Assembly: GCA_025462865.1 (NCBI GenBank)
Contig: JAOAPI010000124.1
Location: 1 to 64,000, forward strand
Direction of reading: 5' to 3'
Length of the DNA stretch: 64,000 bases
Source of the DNA: Candidatus Sulfotelmatobacter sp.
GTDB lineage: Bacteria; Acidobacteriota; Terriglobia; Terriglobales; Acidobacteriaceae
Shown here in pieces: positions 35,392-44,418 of the stretch. Positions within the stretch are counted from its first letter, which is position 1, and each line of letters opens with the position of its first letter. The translations under genes and the position numbers were made by a program. The notes beneath the pieces are model-generated. The model was not told where the DNA came from. It worked only from the letters and a program-made list of their open reading frames with translations, and ran no database searches.

Positions 35392-35963
35392 AAATGACAA
35401 CTAATCCTGTGATAGCCCCGTCTGCTGGGGATACGCTTTCCCGGCGCGGCTTCTTCATGAAGCTCGGAATCGTGTTCAACGGATTCGCGGCGATGGTGCT
35501 GGCCGTACCGATTGTGCGCTTTCTTCTTTCATCTGTAGATCGTGGTCAAGGGAAGGGGTACCTATCGTGGGTGCGCCTGGGGGATGTCACCAAATTTCCC
35601 GAAGGCGAGACGCGGATGGCGACGTTTCGCAATCCATTCGTGATGCCTACAGACGGAAAGACCGTAGAGACCGCATGCTGGGTACGGCGCATCTCGGGTG
35701 ATCAATTCCAAGTATTTGCGATCAACTGCGCCCATCTCGGCTGCCCGGTCCACTGGTTCCCTCCATCAGGTCTCTTTATGTGTCCCTGCCATGGCGGAGC
35801 GTACTACCGCGACGGGGCGCGCGCATCAGGGCCGCCGGAACGTGGGCTTTTCGAATATCCATACAAGGTCGAAAACGGTGTACTGACGATCAACGCCGGC
35901 CAGTTGCCAACGCCCGGCGACCCGGTGGCACTTCTGTCTGCGGAGAAGCCGCCATGCGCGTGA
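35388..35963 (+). CDS. Rieske iron-sulfur protein
   Basis: The 191-residue protein has an N-terminal SRRGFFMKLGI-type twin-Arg segment followed by a helix (about 25-48), a Tat-exported membrane anchor. The [2Fe-2S] ligands are in NCAHLGCPVHW and CPCHGGAYY, both with the extra Cys that forms the stabilising disulfide. It accepts electrons from quinol in the bc complex. It overlaps the cytochrome c gene by 4 nt and the cytochrome b gene by 10 nt. Confidence 0.95.
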   Translation: MKMTTNPVIAPSAGDTLSRRGFFMKLGIVFNGFAAMVLAVPIVRFLLSSVDRGQGKGYLSWVRLGDVTKFPEGETRMATFRNPFVMPTDGKTVETACWVRRISGDQFQVFAINCAHLGCPVHWFPPSGLFMCPCHGGAYYRDGARASGPPERGLFEYPYKVENGVLTINAGQLPTPGDPVALLSAEKPPCA

Positions 35964-37438
35964 TCAAGAATATCGGCGAATGGTTCGACCACCGTCTGCA
36001 GCTCGCGGCACCAATTCGCGAGGTCGTCGAACATCCTGTGCCGCGAAACACGGCGAGCTGGTTCTACGTGTTTGGCAGCGCTGCGCTAACCGTCTTTCTC
36101 CTGCAACTCGTGACCGGAATTCTGCTGGCGCTCATTTACGTTCCCTCGGCGGGCGAAGCATGGAGCAGCTTGCAGGCGCTGAATCATCAGGTGGCGCTTG
36201 GCTGGTTCATCCGCGCGATGCATGGATGGGGCTCAAACTTCATGGTGGCCATTGTCCTTATTCATATGGCGCAGGTGTTTCTCTTCGGAGCCCACAAATA
36301 TCCTCGCGAGCTAACCTGGATCATCGGCGTCCTTCTGTTATTGATGACTCTTGGCATGGCATTCAGCGGTCAAGTCCTACGCTTCGATCAGGACGCTTAC
36401 TGGGGGTTGGGAATCGGAGCCTCGATCGCCAGCCGCGTTCCAATCATCGGTCCGGCAGTTGTGAAACTGATGTTGGGTGGACCTATCATCGCTGGCGCAA
36501 CCCTCTCCCGATTTTTTGCACTGCACGTCTTCGTAATTCCCGGAATGTTGATTGCGTTTGTGAGTCTGCATGTCCTGATGGTGCTCAAGCTGGGCATCAA
36601 CGAATGGCCGATGCCGGGACGCATCGTAAAGCGGGCGACCTATGAGGTCGAGTATCACGCATTGACCAAGAGCGAGGGGGCGCCCTTCTTCCCCTATGCA
36701 GTTTGGAAAGACATGTTTTTCGCGGCATTTATCCTCATGGCAATTGCCGCGTGCGCTTACTATTTTGGTCCGTTTGGGCCGACGGGACAGCCTGACCCGA
36801 CAATCATCCAGACTGCGCCCAAGCCTGATTACTTTTTTTTGTGGCTCTATGCGCTACTTTCACTTCTTCCTCCATCGCTTGAGACGCCATTCCTTCTCAT
36901 CGGCCCGGTGTTAGTAATTATCGGACTGATTCTTCTACCGTTTCTCTCCGGAGAAGGAGAAAAGAGCTGGAAGCGCCGGCCGATTGCGGTTCTCACCGTG
37001 CTGATGATCGCCATCACGCTCGGCACCTTTACTCGCATGGCCCAACTCGCGCCCTGGAGTCCGCGCATGAACGCGTGGAGCGGCGAGCCCGTGCCCGATC
37101 GATACATACATGGCACGACGGCGCTCGAGCGGCAGGGTGCGCTTGTGTTTCAGCTAAAACAGTGCCGCAACTGCCACTCCCTCGGCAATACCGGCGGACA
37201 AAGGGGGCCAACTCTGGATAGCGTCGCGGTGCGACTCACGCACGACCAACTCATTCGGCAGGTAATTCAAGGCGGCGGCAACATGCCTGCGTATGGAAAC
37301 AACTTGAGTCCAGCAGAAACTACTGCGCTGGTGGCGTTCCTTGAGAGCTTGCACCCGGCCACGCAGAGCCCGGCACGAGATGCGGCACGGGACCTTGTGC
37401 TCAGCGAAAGCAAACCGAGGTCGGCGACTCAACCCTAA
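35954..37438 (+). CDS. cytochrome b fused to a C-terminal cytochrome c
   Basis: The 494-residue protein contains the cytochrome b four-His set: His90, His104, His191 and His206, with 13 and 14 residues between pair members, the b6-type spacing. A subunit IV-like part follows in the same chain. The quinol-site PEWY is replaced by PDYF (KPDYFFLWLY). The C-terminal domain has CRNCH (near residue 405) and a Met loop (NMPAYG), a haem c domain in place of a separate cytochrome c1. With the Rieske protein it forms a quinol-cytochrome c reductase of mixed b6f/bc1 character. Confidence 0.93.
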   Translation: MRVIKNIGEWFDHRLQLAAPIREVVEHPVPRNTASWFYVFGSAALTVFLLQLVTGILLALIYVPSAGEAWSSLQALNHQVALGWFIRAMHGWGSNFMVAIVLIHMAQVFLFGAHKYPRELTWIIGVLLLLMTLGMAFSGQVLRFDQDAYWGLGIGASIASRVPIIGPAVVKLMLGGPIIAGATLSRFFALHVFVIPGMLIAFVSLHVLMVLKLGINEWPMPGRIVKRATYEVEYHALTKSEGAPFFPYAVWKDMFFAAFILMAIAACAYYFGPFGPTGQPDPTIIQTAPKPDYFFLWLYALLSLLPPSLETPFLLIGPVLVIIGLILLPFLSGEGEKSWKRRPIAVLTVLMIAITLGTFTRMAQLAPWSPRMNAWSGEPVPDRYIHGTTALERQGALVFQLKQCRNCHSLGNTGGQRGPTLDSVAVRLTHDQLIRQVIQGGGNMPAYGNNLSPAETTALVAFLESLHPATQSPARDAARDLVLSESKPRSATQP

Positions 37439-37449
37439 GGCGCAAAGCT

Positions 37450-38313
37450 ATGCCACACGCTCATCACGCTTCGGTCGCGTCAGCTTTGGTTTCTGCGGGT
37501 TTAATTCTCGCCGCCCTTATGTATCTGCGTGGATGGTTGCGCGTTCGCAGGCTCGATCGCGACAGCATTGGGGCATGGCGAGCTGCCAGTTTTACGCTCG
37601 GCTTGTTGTCGATCTGGGTTGCGACGGCTTCACCTTTGGCTGCACTCGATCATGACATGCTGACGGCGCACATGGTGCAACATCTCCTGCTTATGACGTT
37701 TGCACCTCCCTTGATCCTGCTTGGCGTGAAGCCACCGGTTCAGGGCACGTTGCGGACGATCGGTCGTCCATTGCGATCAGCACCTCTACAGCGAATGGAG
37801 AATGTGCTAACGCACCCGGCAGTTTGCTGGTCTGCAGCGGCAGGCGCATTAGTTGTGTGGCATATCCCTTCGATGTTTATGCTCGGCTTGCGATCGCAAA
37901 CGTGGCACGGCATTGAGCAAGCATCGTTTCTCGCAACCGGACTTCTGTTCTGGTGGCCGGTAGTCCAGCCGCGGCCAAGCGCCTCGAAATGGCCAGAATC
38001 ATCGATGCTTTTGTATCTGTTCCTGGCTACCTTGCCGTGCGATATTCTCTCCGGATTTCTGGTCTTTTGCGACCGAGTGGTTTACCCCGTGTTCTTGTCT
38101 TCACCACAATCGTTTGGCCTGTCTGCTCTGGAAGATCAGCAATGCGCTGGTGCGTTGATGTGGACTTGCGTAACCGTGGTTTACCTGATTGCCGCGACAA
38201 TGTTCACAGCACGTTTACTCTCCCCGCATCGGTCGGAAGAGCGGGCGATTTTGCAGTTCGAGTCAGAACGCAGTGTGGCACGGACGGATCCGCAGCGGAT
38301 GGAGGCAATCTGA
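37450..38313 (+). CDS. ctaG: cytochrome c oxidase assembly protein, caa3 CtaG type
   Basis: The 287-residue protein with seven predicted helices has HDMLTAHMVQHLLLMTFAPPL near residue 70-90, the conserved His-rich signature of the caa3_CtaG family. These proteins are needed to mature the copper centres of caa3 oxidase. This is not the periplasmic Cox11-type CtaG. Its last codon is followed immediately by the ATG of ctaB. Confidence 0.88.
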   Translation: MPHAHHASVASALVSAGLILAALMYLRGWLRVRRLDRDSIGAWRAASFTLGLLSIWVATASPLAALDHDMLTAHMVQHLLLMTFAPPLILLGVKPPVQGTLRTIGRPLRSAPLQRMENVLTHPAVCWSAAAGALVVWHIPSMFMLGLRSQTWHGIEQASFLATGLLFWWPVVQPRPSASKWPESSMLLYLFLATLPCDILSGFLVFCDRVVYPVFLSSPQSFGLSALEDQQCAGALMWTCVTVVYLIAATMFTARLLSPHRSEERAILQFESERSVARTDPQRMEAI

Positions 38314-39252
38314 ATGTCGGGCAAGTCGATAGTTAACGCGCAACTCGCGTCTTCCAGGTCGCAACACGGGGGTTTAGCGGGAAACACGCTCTCTGATTAC
38401 TGGGCACTCACGAAGCCGGAAGTCAATTTTCTCATTCTGATCACGACCGGTGTCGGTTTTTATCTTGGTTGCGGAAACGAAGCACGACCGTTTTCATTCA
38501 TATCGCTGTTTAACACTCTGCTTGGAACACTATTGGTGGCAAGTGGAACGGGCACGCTAAATCAATACATCGAACGGGAGTTTGACGCCCAGATGCGTCG
38601 GACAGCCCGGCGCCCTGCCGCATCCGGCCGTCTCAAACCGCAAGTAGTCCTGGTCTTCGGGATTGCATTGGCCGCGGGTGGTAGCTTCTATCTTGCTGCA
38701 ACTGTCAATGGGCTTGCGAGCATGCTTGCGGTTCTCACGTTGCTGACCTATCTGTTCCTGTACACACCGCTGAAACGAAAAACACCATTGTGCGTTCTCG
38801 TCGGCGCCCTTCCTGGTGCCATGCCTCCGCTGATCGGCTGGGCCGCAGCATCCGGCCGATTGAATAGTGAGTCATGGACGCTGTGCGCGATCCTCTTCCT
38901 TTGGCAATTCCCACATTTTATGGCAATCGCATGGATGTACCGCGAAGACTACGACCGAGCAGGCTACTTGGTTTTGCCCAAGGGCAAAGCGAGAATTCCT
39001 CTCGTGACGCTGGAAACCCTGTTGCCCCTGCTGACTCTGGTCTCAATCAGCTTCGTGCAATTTCCGACACGGCACGCTGCCATTTTTTACTCCGCGAGTG
39101 CACTGCTGGGTCTGGGGTTCCTGTACTTTGGATTGAAATTCGTGCTGCAACCGTCGAGGTCGGCCGCACGCCGACTGCTCGCGGCATCGATAGTTTATCT
39201 TCCGTTGTTGTTCGCACTAGACGCGACACTGTGCTATCGGGCCGGAATGTAA
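38314..39252 (+). CDS. ctaB: protohaem IX farnesyltransferase (haem O synthase)
   Basis: The 312-residue UbiA-family enzyme shows the first Asp-rich motif in NQYIEREFDAQMRRTARRP (about 87-105) and about eight helices. It attaches a farnesyl tail to haem B, giving haem O, the precursor of haem A for the oxidase in this operon. No ctaA is visible here. The ATG directly abuts the ctaG stop codon. It is the last gene of the respiratory operon. Confidence 0.93.
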   Translation: MSGKSIVNAQLASSRSQHGGLAGNTLSDYWALTKPEVNFLILITTGVGFYLGCGNEARPFSFISLFNTLLGTLLVASGTGTLNQYIEREFDAQMRRTARRPAASGRLKPQVVLVFGIALAAGGSFYLAATVNGLASMLAVLTLLTYLFLYTPLKRKTPLCVLVGALPGAMPPLIGWAAASGRLNSESWTLCAILFLWQFPHFMAIAWMYREDYDRAGYLVLPKGKARIPLVTLETLLPLLTLVSISFVQFPTRHAAIFYSASALLGLGFLYFGLKFVLQPSRSAARRLLAASIVYLPLLFALDATLCYRAGM

Positions 39253-39326
39253 TCCATGTAGAGACCTTGGCAAATTCTGGAAGCTATTTCGCTGGAAACG
39301 CAGTCGCAAAGGGAGAAGCCCTGTAA

Positions 39327-39959
39327 ATGAGATTCGATATTGTTCCAGGCGCTGTCTTCCCTGATTATGAGCTTTCCGACCACAGCGCCAAGCGCCGAAA
39401 GCTCTCGGAACTCCAGGGGCCAGATCCGATGGTCCTTGTTCTCAGTCGCGGGGGTTACTGCCCAAAGGAGCGTAGGCAGCATGAGGGGCTTGTTCAACTC
39501 CACCGTGAGCTCGAGGTTGCGTATTGCAGGATAGTCACAATCACCACAGACACCATCATTGAGACCAATGAATTTCGCAGCGGAGTTGGCGCCCACTGGC
39601 CTTTCCTGTCGGACCCCAGGCGTACCGTTCAAAATGATCTCGATATCGCTGAGTACACGGATCCTTTATACAATCCGATGATCCCACACACGATCGTGCT
39701 TGAACCCCGTCTTGTCGTCTACAAGGTATACAACGGCTACTGGTTCTTTGGCCGACCCACCATCGAGGATCTCCGCCAGGATTTGCGTGCGGTGCTCAGA
39801 AAATGTCGGGCTGATTGGGATATCACAAAATCGGACCTGAAAGCGGCGTGGCAGCACGGTGATAAGAAACTCTTTTATCCCTATGACAGAACGTACGAGC
39901 ACACTGATACAGCAGTGTCGTTGCGGAACGTTCTGACTCAACAAGACGAAGGCGAGTAA
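39327..39959 (+). CDS. peroxiredoxin-like (AhpC/TSA fold) protein
   Basis: The 210-residue protein has a thioredoxin-like fold. VLVLSRGGYCPKERRQ holds a candidate peroxidatic Cys45, followed by a FLSDPRRTVQNDLDIAEY segment as in AhpC/TSA proteins. The usual TxxC motif is altered (GGYC). A C-terminal extension (about 150-210) is unlike standard peroxiredoxins. Cys67 could be a resolving partner but the distance is unusual. It may scavenge peroxide near the respiratory chain. It starts 74 bp after ctaB and may or may not be in that operon. Confidence 0.72.
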   Translation: MRFDIVPGAVFPDYELSDHSAKRRKLSELQGPDPMVLVLSRGGYCPKERRQHEGLVQLHRELEVAYCRIVTITTDTIIETNEFRSGVGAHWPFLSDPRRTVQNDLDIAEYTDPLYNPMIPHTIVLEPRLVVYKVYNGYWFFGRPTIEDLRQDLRAVLRKCRADWDITKSDLKAAWQHGDKKLFYPYDRTYEHTDTAVSLRNVLTQQDEGE

Positions 39960-40087
39960 TCCGCGGCAGCAGCCTGCGCCTACAAACACTCTACCTGTCC
40001 ATCTCAATGCCGTTGGGCGAACCCGCCAGCAGCTGCGGCACAGCTGAACCTATTGTCGCTTCCTTCTCGTGAATCGAGCCAAGATCT
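39960..40087. other. intergenic region, nothing recognised
   Basis: No gene, hairpin with T-tract or RNA gene is evident in the first part of the 456-bp gap before the isochorismatase-family gene. Confidence 0.3.
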
Positions 40088-40131
40088 CTGACGTCAGGCG
40101 TCATTTCTTATGACGTGACTTGTGACGTGAC
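40088..40131. promoter_or_regulatory. cluster of TGACGT half-sites
   Basis: Within 44 bp there are CTGACGTCAG (40088-40097, palindrome), CGTCAT...ATGACG (40099-40104 and 40110-40115, inverted with 5-nt centre) and two direct copies of TGACGTGAC (40111-40119, 40123-40131, 12-bp period). This is far more than chance for one hexamer and looks like a regulator binding platform, about 285 bp before ATG 40416. Confidence 0.5.
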
Positions 40132-40415
40132 ACTTTTTCACGCTTGACTCACGGCGATCTGCGGCGTCACACACTCGTATTTTGCGGGGGGTTGCGTGTT
40201 GAGAGCGATCGTTCCATTTTGGCCCTCCTCGTGCAATCGCAATATTCGTGAGCGAAAGTGCAGAGCTAATTTTCGGCACATTGGATCCGCAAGCTATCGC
40301 GCAACCCAGATGCGAGGAAACGTTGCGCGGGACGACCACTCTGCAAACTCTCGCTTCAGATCGCGAGCCTCGCGATCAACCTCAGACAGCTGGTATCTAC
40401 AAGAAGGAGAAATGA
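40132..40415. other. leader region of the isochorismatase gene
   Basis: No supported gene. The strong ribosome site AAGGAG at 40404-40409 serves ATG 40416. A promoter cannot be placed with confidence. Confidence 0.3.
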
Positions 40416-41132
40416 ATGAGTTATTCATCAAACGGAAATCGTCCCAAGCTTAGCGAGAAGGGACTTCTTACGCCTGATAACTGCGTTGTGGCGTTCATTG
40501 ACCATCAGCCACAGATGCTTTTTGGAACATCGAATTTCGATCGCCAGTCGATCATCAACAACACCGTCGCTCTTGGAAAAGCTGCCCGAGTGTTTGATGT
40601 GCCCGTGGTGCTCACCACAGTCGAAACGAATTCCTTTAGCGGCCAAATGTGGCCTCAACTCCGGGCTGTATTCCCGGGTCGGGAGCCTATCGAGCGTTCA
40701 TCGATGAACTCTTGGGACGACAAGAACTTCGTAGCTGCCATTGAAAAGACAGGACGCAAGAAGATCGTGCTTGCTGGCCTATGGACAGAGACTTGCGTGG
40801 CCCTCCCCACCGTACAAGCTGTCCACGACGGCTACGAAATCTACGTGGCCGAAGATTGCTGCGGTGACGTGAGTCAACTCGCTCATGACAATGCTATGAA
40901 GCGAGTCGTCCAGGCGGGAGCAAAACCCGTGACGTCACTTTCCACCATGCTGGAGTGGCAGCGCGACTGGGCTCATAAGGAAACTTACGATGCCGTGATG
41001 GACATTGTGAAAAACCACTACGGAGCGTATGGGATCGGGGTCGAGTACGCGTACACGATGGTGCACGGTGCTCCAGCCACGAAGTTCCCCGAATACGCAC
41101 TTCAGGCTGCTGCTGCCACAGCTCACAAGTAA
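40416..41132 (+). CDS. isochorismatase-family hydrolase (YcaC-like)
   Basis: The 238-residue cysteine hydrolase fold has the catalytic Asp29 in VVAFIDHQPQM, Lys at about 115 in GRKKIVLAG and nucleophile Cys127 in WTETCVALP. Family members hydrolyse amides or vinyl ethers; the YcaC branch has no fixed substrate. A terminator-like palindrome follows the stop. The neighbouring amidohydrolase, XapX and haloperoxidase-like genes suggest one detoxification or amide-degradation cluster, though this is inference from proximity. Confidence 0.88.
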   Translation: MSYSSNGNRPKLSEKGLLTPDNCVVAFIDHQPQMLFGTSNFDRQSIINNTVALGKAARVFDVPVVLTTVETNSFSGQMWPQLRAVFPGREPIERSSMNSWDDKNFVAAIEKTGRKKIVLAGLWTETCVALPTVQAVHDGYEIYVAEDCCGDVSQLAHDNAMKRVVQAGAKPVTSLSTMLEWQRDWAHKETYDAVMDIVKNHYGAYGIGVEYAYTMVHGAPATKFPEYALQAAAATAHK

Positions 41133-41137
41133 AGCAC

Positions 41138-41164
41138 AGGGGCGGAAGCGCTTCCGCCCTTTCT
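41138..41164 (+). terminator. rho-independent terminator after the isochorismatase gene
   Basis: GGGCGGAAGC (41140-41149) and GCTTCCGCCC (41150-41159) form a perfect 20-bp palindrome, flanked by AGG before and TTTCT after. The hairpin and short T-run lie between the isochorismatase stop and the ribosome site of the next gene at 41185. Confidence 0.7.
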
Positions 41165-41196
41165 CGCAGGCGATAGAAACGAAGAAGGAGACTCGT

Positions 41197-43029
41197 GTGT
41201 CTGTTGAACTCATCTTGCACAATGCCAAGATCGCCACGAATGGGGTGCCCTCTTTTGTCGAGGCGATCGCTATTTCTGATGGAAAAGTGATTGCCACCGG
41301 TGGAAATGACGAGATTCTGCGTCTACGCGGGCCGGCGACCCACATTATCGACGGCCGGGGACGCACCGTCATTCCTGGATTAAATGACTCGCACATGCAT
41401 CCGATCCGCGGCGGACTCAACTACAACCTTGAGTTGCGCTGGGATGGGGTTCCCTCCCTCGCCGACGCTCTGCGTATGCTGAAAGACCAGGCGGCGCGGA
41501 CGCCTGCTCCGCAGTGGGTGCGAGTTATCGGAGGGTGGACAGAGTTTCAGTTCGCCGAGGGCCGGATGCCAACGCTCGATGAGATCAATGCAGCGGCCCC
41601 GGACACACCGGTCTTCGTGATGCATTTGTACGACAGAGCACTGCTGAACGGAGCGGCGCTTCGTGCTGTGGGTTATGACAAGAATGCCCCCGACTTTCCA
41701 GCCGGTGAAGTTCAACGCGACCGTCACGGGAATCCCACTGGTCTTCTCATCGCGAAGCCGAACGCAAATATTCTCTACTCCACCCTGGCCAAGGGGCCGA
41801 AACTTTCGCGTGAGGATCAGCTCAATTCTTCACGGCAGTTCTTCCGAGAGCTGAACCGTTTTGGAATTACCAGTGTCATTGATGCGGGCGGCGGATTTCA
41901 AAACTATCCTGACGATTACGGGGTTGTGAACGAACTGCACCGCAACGGAGAACTTTCCCTCCGGCTTGCGTACAACCTGTTTACGCAGAAACCTAAACAG
42001 GAACTGGCCGATTTTCAAAGTTGGACCAAAATGACCAAGCCAGGAGATGGCGATGATTTCTATCGCGTCAATGGCGCAGGGGAAATGCTGGTTTTTTCCG
42101 CGGCGGATTTCGAGGACTTTCTTGTACCGCGGCCCGACATGCTCCCCATCATGGAAAGCGAGCTGAAAGCTGTGATCCGGCATCTTGTAGAGAACCGCTG
42201 GCCGTTTCGCCTGCACGCGACATACAACGAGACGATCGAGCGAGCATTGAACGTTTACGAAGACGTGAATCGAGAGATTCCGTTTGATGGCCTGCACTGG
42301 TTCTTCGATCACTGCGAAACCATCAGTGATTGCAATATCGAGCGCGTGAAGGCGCTGGGCGGCGGAATCGCGGTGCAGAACCGCATGGCCTTCCAAGGGG
42401 AGTATTTTGTCGAGCGATACGGGGCGCAGCAAGCCAAGCGCACTCCACCAATTCGGAGAATGCTCGAGATCGGCATTCCGGTTGGGGCTGGCACAGACGC
42501 AACGCGCGTCTCAAGCTACAACCCGTACGTGTCTCTCTATTGGCTTATTACTGGCAAGACCATTGGCGGTCTTGGTCTGTATCCGAAAGAAAATCGGCTC
42601 GATCGGGAGGAAGCACTCAAGCTCTACACGATGGGCAGCAGTTGGTTCTCAACAGAAGATGGTAAGAAGGGAGCGCTTGCTGCTGGGCAGCTGGCGGACT
42701 TGGCCGTTCTCTCCGCCGATTATTTCTCGATTCCCGATGAGGAGATCAAGCAGCTCGAATCCGTGCTCACGATTGTAGGTGGAAAGATCGTTTATGCCAC
42801 CGAGGAATTCTCGAAACTCGCGCCGCCGGCATTACCGGTGAGTCCAAGCTGGTCTCCTGTCAAAGAATATGGTGGCTATGCAAAGGTAGAGCGCCAGGCT
42901 GTTGGCGCGTCCCACTCCGCTTCCTCTTCGCATGTCGAGGCTTCCGCACGTGGCCGGGCACGATCGCACTTGCAAGTGCTGGGCGAACTCGGCCTTTGGG
43001 GTTTAGGTTGCGACTGTTTTGCATTCTGA
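41197..43029 (+). CDS. amidohydrolase (YtcJ-like metal-dependent hydrolase)
   Basis: The 610-residue TIM-barrel hydrolase begins with a small beta domain (LILHNAKIATNG..., then VIDGRGRTVIPG-type turn). The metal-binding HxH is in GLNDSHMHPIRGG (about 62-74). Later metal/catalytic positions fall in the HATYNE, WFFDHCE and GAGTDATR segments. YtcJ-type enzymes hydrolyse formamide or amide bonds. The start is GTG 41197 with AAGGAG 6 nt before it; the open frame upstream runs out of frame inside the isochorismatase gene. The last 45 residues are Ser/Ala/Gly-rich and unlike the family. Confidence 0.87.
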   Translation: MSVELILHNAKIATNGVPSFVEAIAISDGKVIATGGNDEILRLRGPATHIIDGRGRTVIPGLNDSHMHPIRGGLNYNLELRWDGVPSLADALRMLKDQAARTPAPQWVRVIGGWTEFQFAEGRMPTLDEINAAAPDTPVFVMHLYDRALLNGAALRAVGYDKNAPDFPAGEVQRDRHGNPTGLLIAKPNANILYSTLAKGPKLSREDQLNSSRQFFRELNRFGITSVIDAGGGFQNYPDDYGVVNELHRNGELSLRLAYNLFTQKPKQELADFQSWTKMTKPGDGDDFYRVNGAGEMLVFSAADFEDFLVPRPDMLPIMESELKAVIRHLVENRWPFRLHATYNETIERALNVYEDVNREIPFDGLHWFFDHCETISDCNIERVKALGGGIAVQNRMAFQGEYFVERYGAQQAKRTPPIRRMLEIGIPVGAGTDATRVSSYNPYVSLYWLITGKTIGGLGLYPKENRLDREEALKLYTMGSSWFSTEDGKKGALAAGQLADLAVLSADYFSIPDEEIKQLESVLTIVGGKIVYATEEFSKLAPPALPVSPSWSPVKEYGGYAKVERQAVGASHSASSSHVEASARGRARSHLQVLGELGLWGLGCDCFAF

Positions 43030-43054
43030 TTCACGCGTGGCTGGAGGGATCGAA

Positions 43055-43300
43055 ATGAAGGTATTGTTTTTATCTTTCGTTGTTGGTCTCGGTGTGGGTG
43101 CTCTTTACGGGCTCATCCGAGTCAAGAGTCCAGCGCCGCCTATCGTAGCGTTGCTCGGCCTGTTAGGAATGGTGCTTGGCGAACAGTTGGGGATATGGAT
43201 GCACACAAAGAAGCTCGACGTTCCCCGTGCTGCGGCCGTCTGCCTTGTAGGCGAGCGCTACGATTCAGCGGCTGCGGCAGAACGGAGGGGGAGCAGATAA
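43055..43300 (+). CDS. XapX domain small membrane protein
   Basis: The 81-residue protein has two hydrophobic segments (about 2-20, 28-48) with the XapX pattern FVVGLGVGALYGLIRVKSPAPPIVALLGLLGMVLGEQ (given here as the family signature region, residues 7-43). Function in the family is unknown. ATG 43055 follows GGAGGG. Its stop TAA is immediately followed by the ATG of the hydrolase gene. The part from 43144 to 43266 is duplicated after the hydrolase gene. Confidence 0.85.
   Translation: MKVLFLSFVVGLGVGALYGLIRVKSPAPPIVALLGLLGMVLGEQLGIWMHTKKLDVPRAAAVCLVGERYDSAAAAERRGSR
43144..43266 (+). repeat. direct repeat copy A (inside xapX)
   Basis: This 123-bp stretch recurs at 44301-44418 with about 90% identity by eye and one small internal deletion. 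The two copies bracket the hydrolase gene at a start-to-start distance of 1,157 bp. Confidence 0.85.
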
Positions 43301-44290
43301 ATGGCCGAGTTTACGCGACGGGACCTGCTGATCGGGGGAGTGGCGACTTTAGCGGCAACCAGATTGCTAAGTGTAGCAGCTTCAAGACCAATAACTGATT
43401 CACTGGCGCTGAATAATACAAAAGGAGACGATTCCATGGCAACGATCACGACAAAAGATGGCGCAACGATCTTCTACAAAGACTGGGGCCCGAAGGATGC
43501 CCAGCCCATCGTGTTTCACCACGGCTGGCCTCTGTCATCCGACGACTGGGACGCGCAGATGCTGTTCTTTTTTGCCAACGGCTATCGCGTCGTTGCGCAC
43601 GACAGGCGCGGCCACGGTCGCTCCTCGCAAGTAGCCACTGGCCACGACATGGACCACTATGCGTCCGACGCCTCGGCGGTGGTCGAGCATCTCGACCTTA
43701 GAAATGCGGTCCATATCGGCCACTCGACCGGTGGTGGCGAGGTAGCGCGCTATGTCGCGAAGTACGGCGAGCCTCAGGGCCGCGTAGCCAAGGCCGTGCT
43801 TATCGCCGCTGTTCCCCCGCTTATGGTCAAGACTGAGAAGAACCCGGGCGGCACTCCGATCGAAGTGTTCGACAGCTTCCGCAATGCACTGGCCGAGAAC
43901 AGGGCTCAGTTCTTTCTTGATGTGGCTTCGGGTCCGTTTTACGGCTTCAACCGACCCGGCGCGAAGGCCTCGCAGGGAATCATCCAGAATTGGTGGCGTC
44001 AGGGGATGATGGGCAGCGCGCTCGCTCATTACGAAGGCATCAAGGCTTTCTCCGAGACAGACCAAACGGGCGATCTGAAAGCGATCACGGTGCCCACTTT
44101 CGTACTGCAGGGCGATGATGACCAAGTCGTGCCGTACAAAGACGCTTCAGTTCTGCAGGCCAAGCTGCTCAAGCATGGCACGCTCAAGATTTACCCGGGC
44201 TTCCCGCACGGCATGATGACCACGAATGCTGACGTGATCAGTGCAGACATCCTCGCATTCATCAAAGGGGCGGCGGTCAAATCTGCCTGA
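43301..44290 (+). CDS. alpha/beta hydrolase of the non-haem haloperoxidase family, with Tat-like leader
   Basis: The 329-residue protein holds the alpha/beta-hydrolase core with nucleophile Ser142 in GHSTGGGE, Asp in GDDDQVVP and His in FPHGM, as in cofactor-free haloperoxidases and esterases. Residues 1-45 form an extra leader, [23 protein letters not shown], resembling a twin-arginine signal. An internal ATG (43436, Met46), where relatives normally start, has its own AAAGGAG ribosome site. Exported and cytosolic forms may both be made. It sits directly after xapX, between two copies of a xapX fragment. Confidence 0.88.
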   Translation: MAEFTRRDLLIGGVATLAATRLLSVAASRPITDSLALNNTKGDDSMATITTKDGATIFYKDWGPKDAQPIVFHHGWPLSSDDWDAQMLFFFANGYRVVAHDRRGHGRSSQVATGHDMDHYASDASAVVEHLDLRNAVHIGHSTGGGEVARYVAKYGEPQGRVAKAVLIAAVPPLMVKTEKNPGGTPIEVFDSFRNALAENRAQFFLDVASGPFYGFNRPGAKASQGIIQNWWRQGMMGSALAHYEGIKAFSETDQTGDLKAITVPTFVLQGDDDQVVPYKDASVLQAKLLKHGTLKIYPGFPHGMMTTNADVISADILAFIKGAAVKSA

Positions 44291-44300
44291 TGCTTGACGT

Positions 44301-44418
44301 CGTAGCGTTACCTGTTAGGAATGGTGCTTGGTGAACAGTTGGGGATTTGGATTCAAACCAAGACGCTCGACGTTCCCCGTGCTGCGGCCGTCTGCTTTGT
44401 GGGCGAGCGCTACGATTC
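44301..44418 (+). repeat. direct repeat copy B
   Basis: Second copy of 43144-43266, lacking a few bases near its start (GCTCGG replaced by A). Most differences leave the protein sequence conserved. Confidence 0.85.

Noticed and set aside
43144-44418. Insertion sequence between the direct repeats
   Set aside because: No transposase gene, terminal inverted repeats or short target duplication; the enclosed gene is an ordinary hydrolase.
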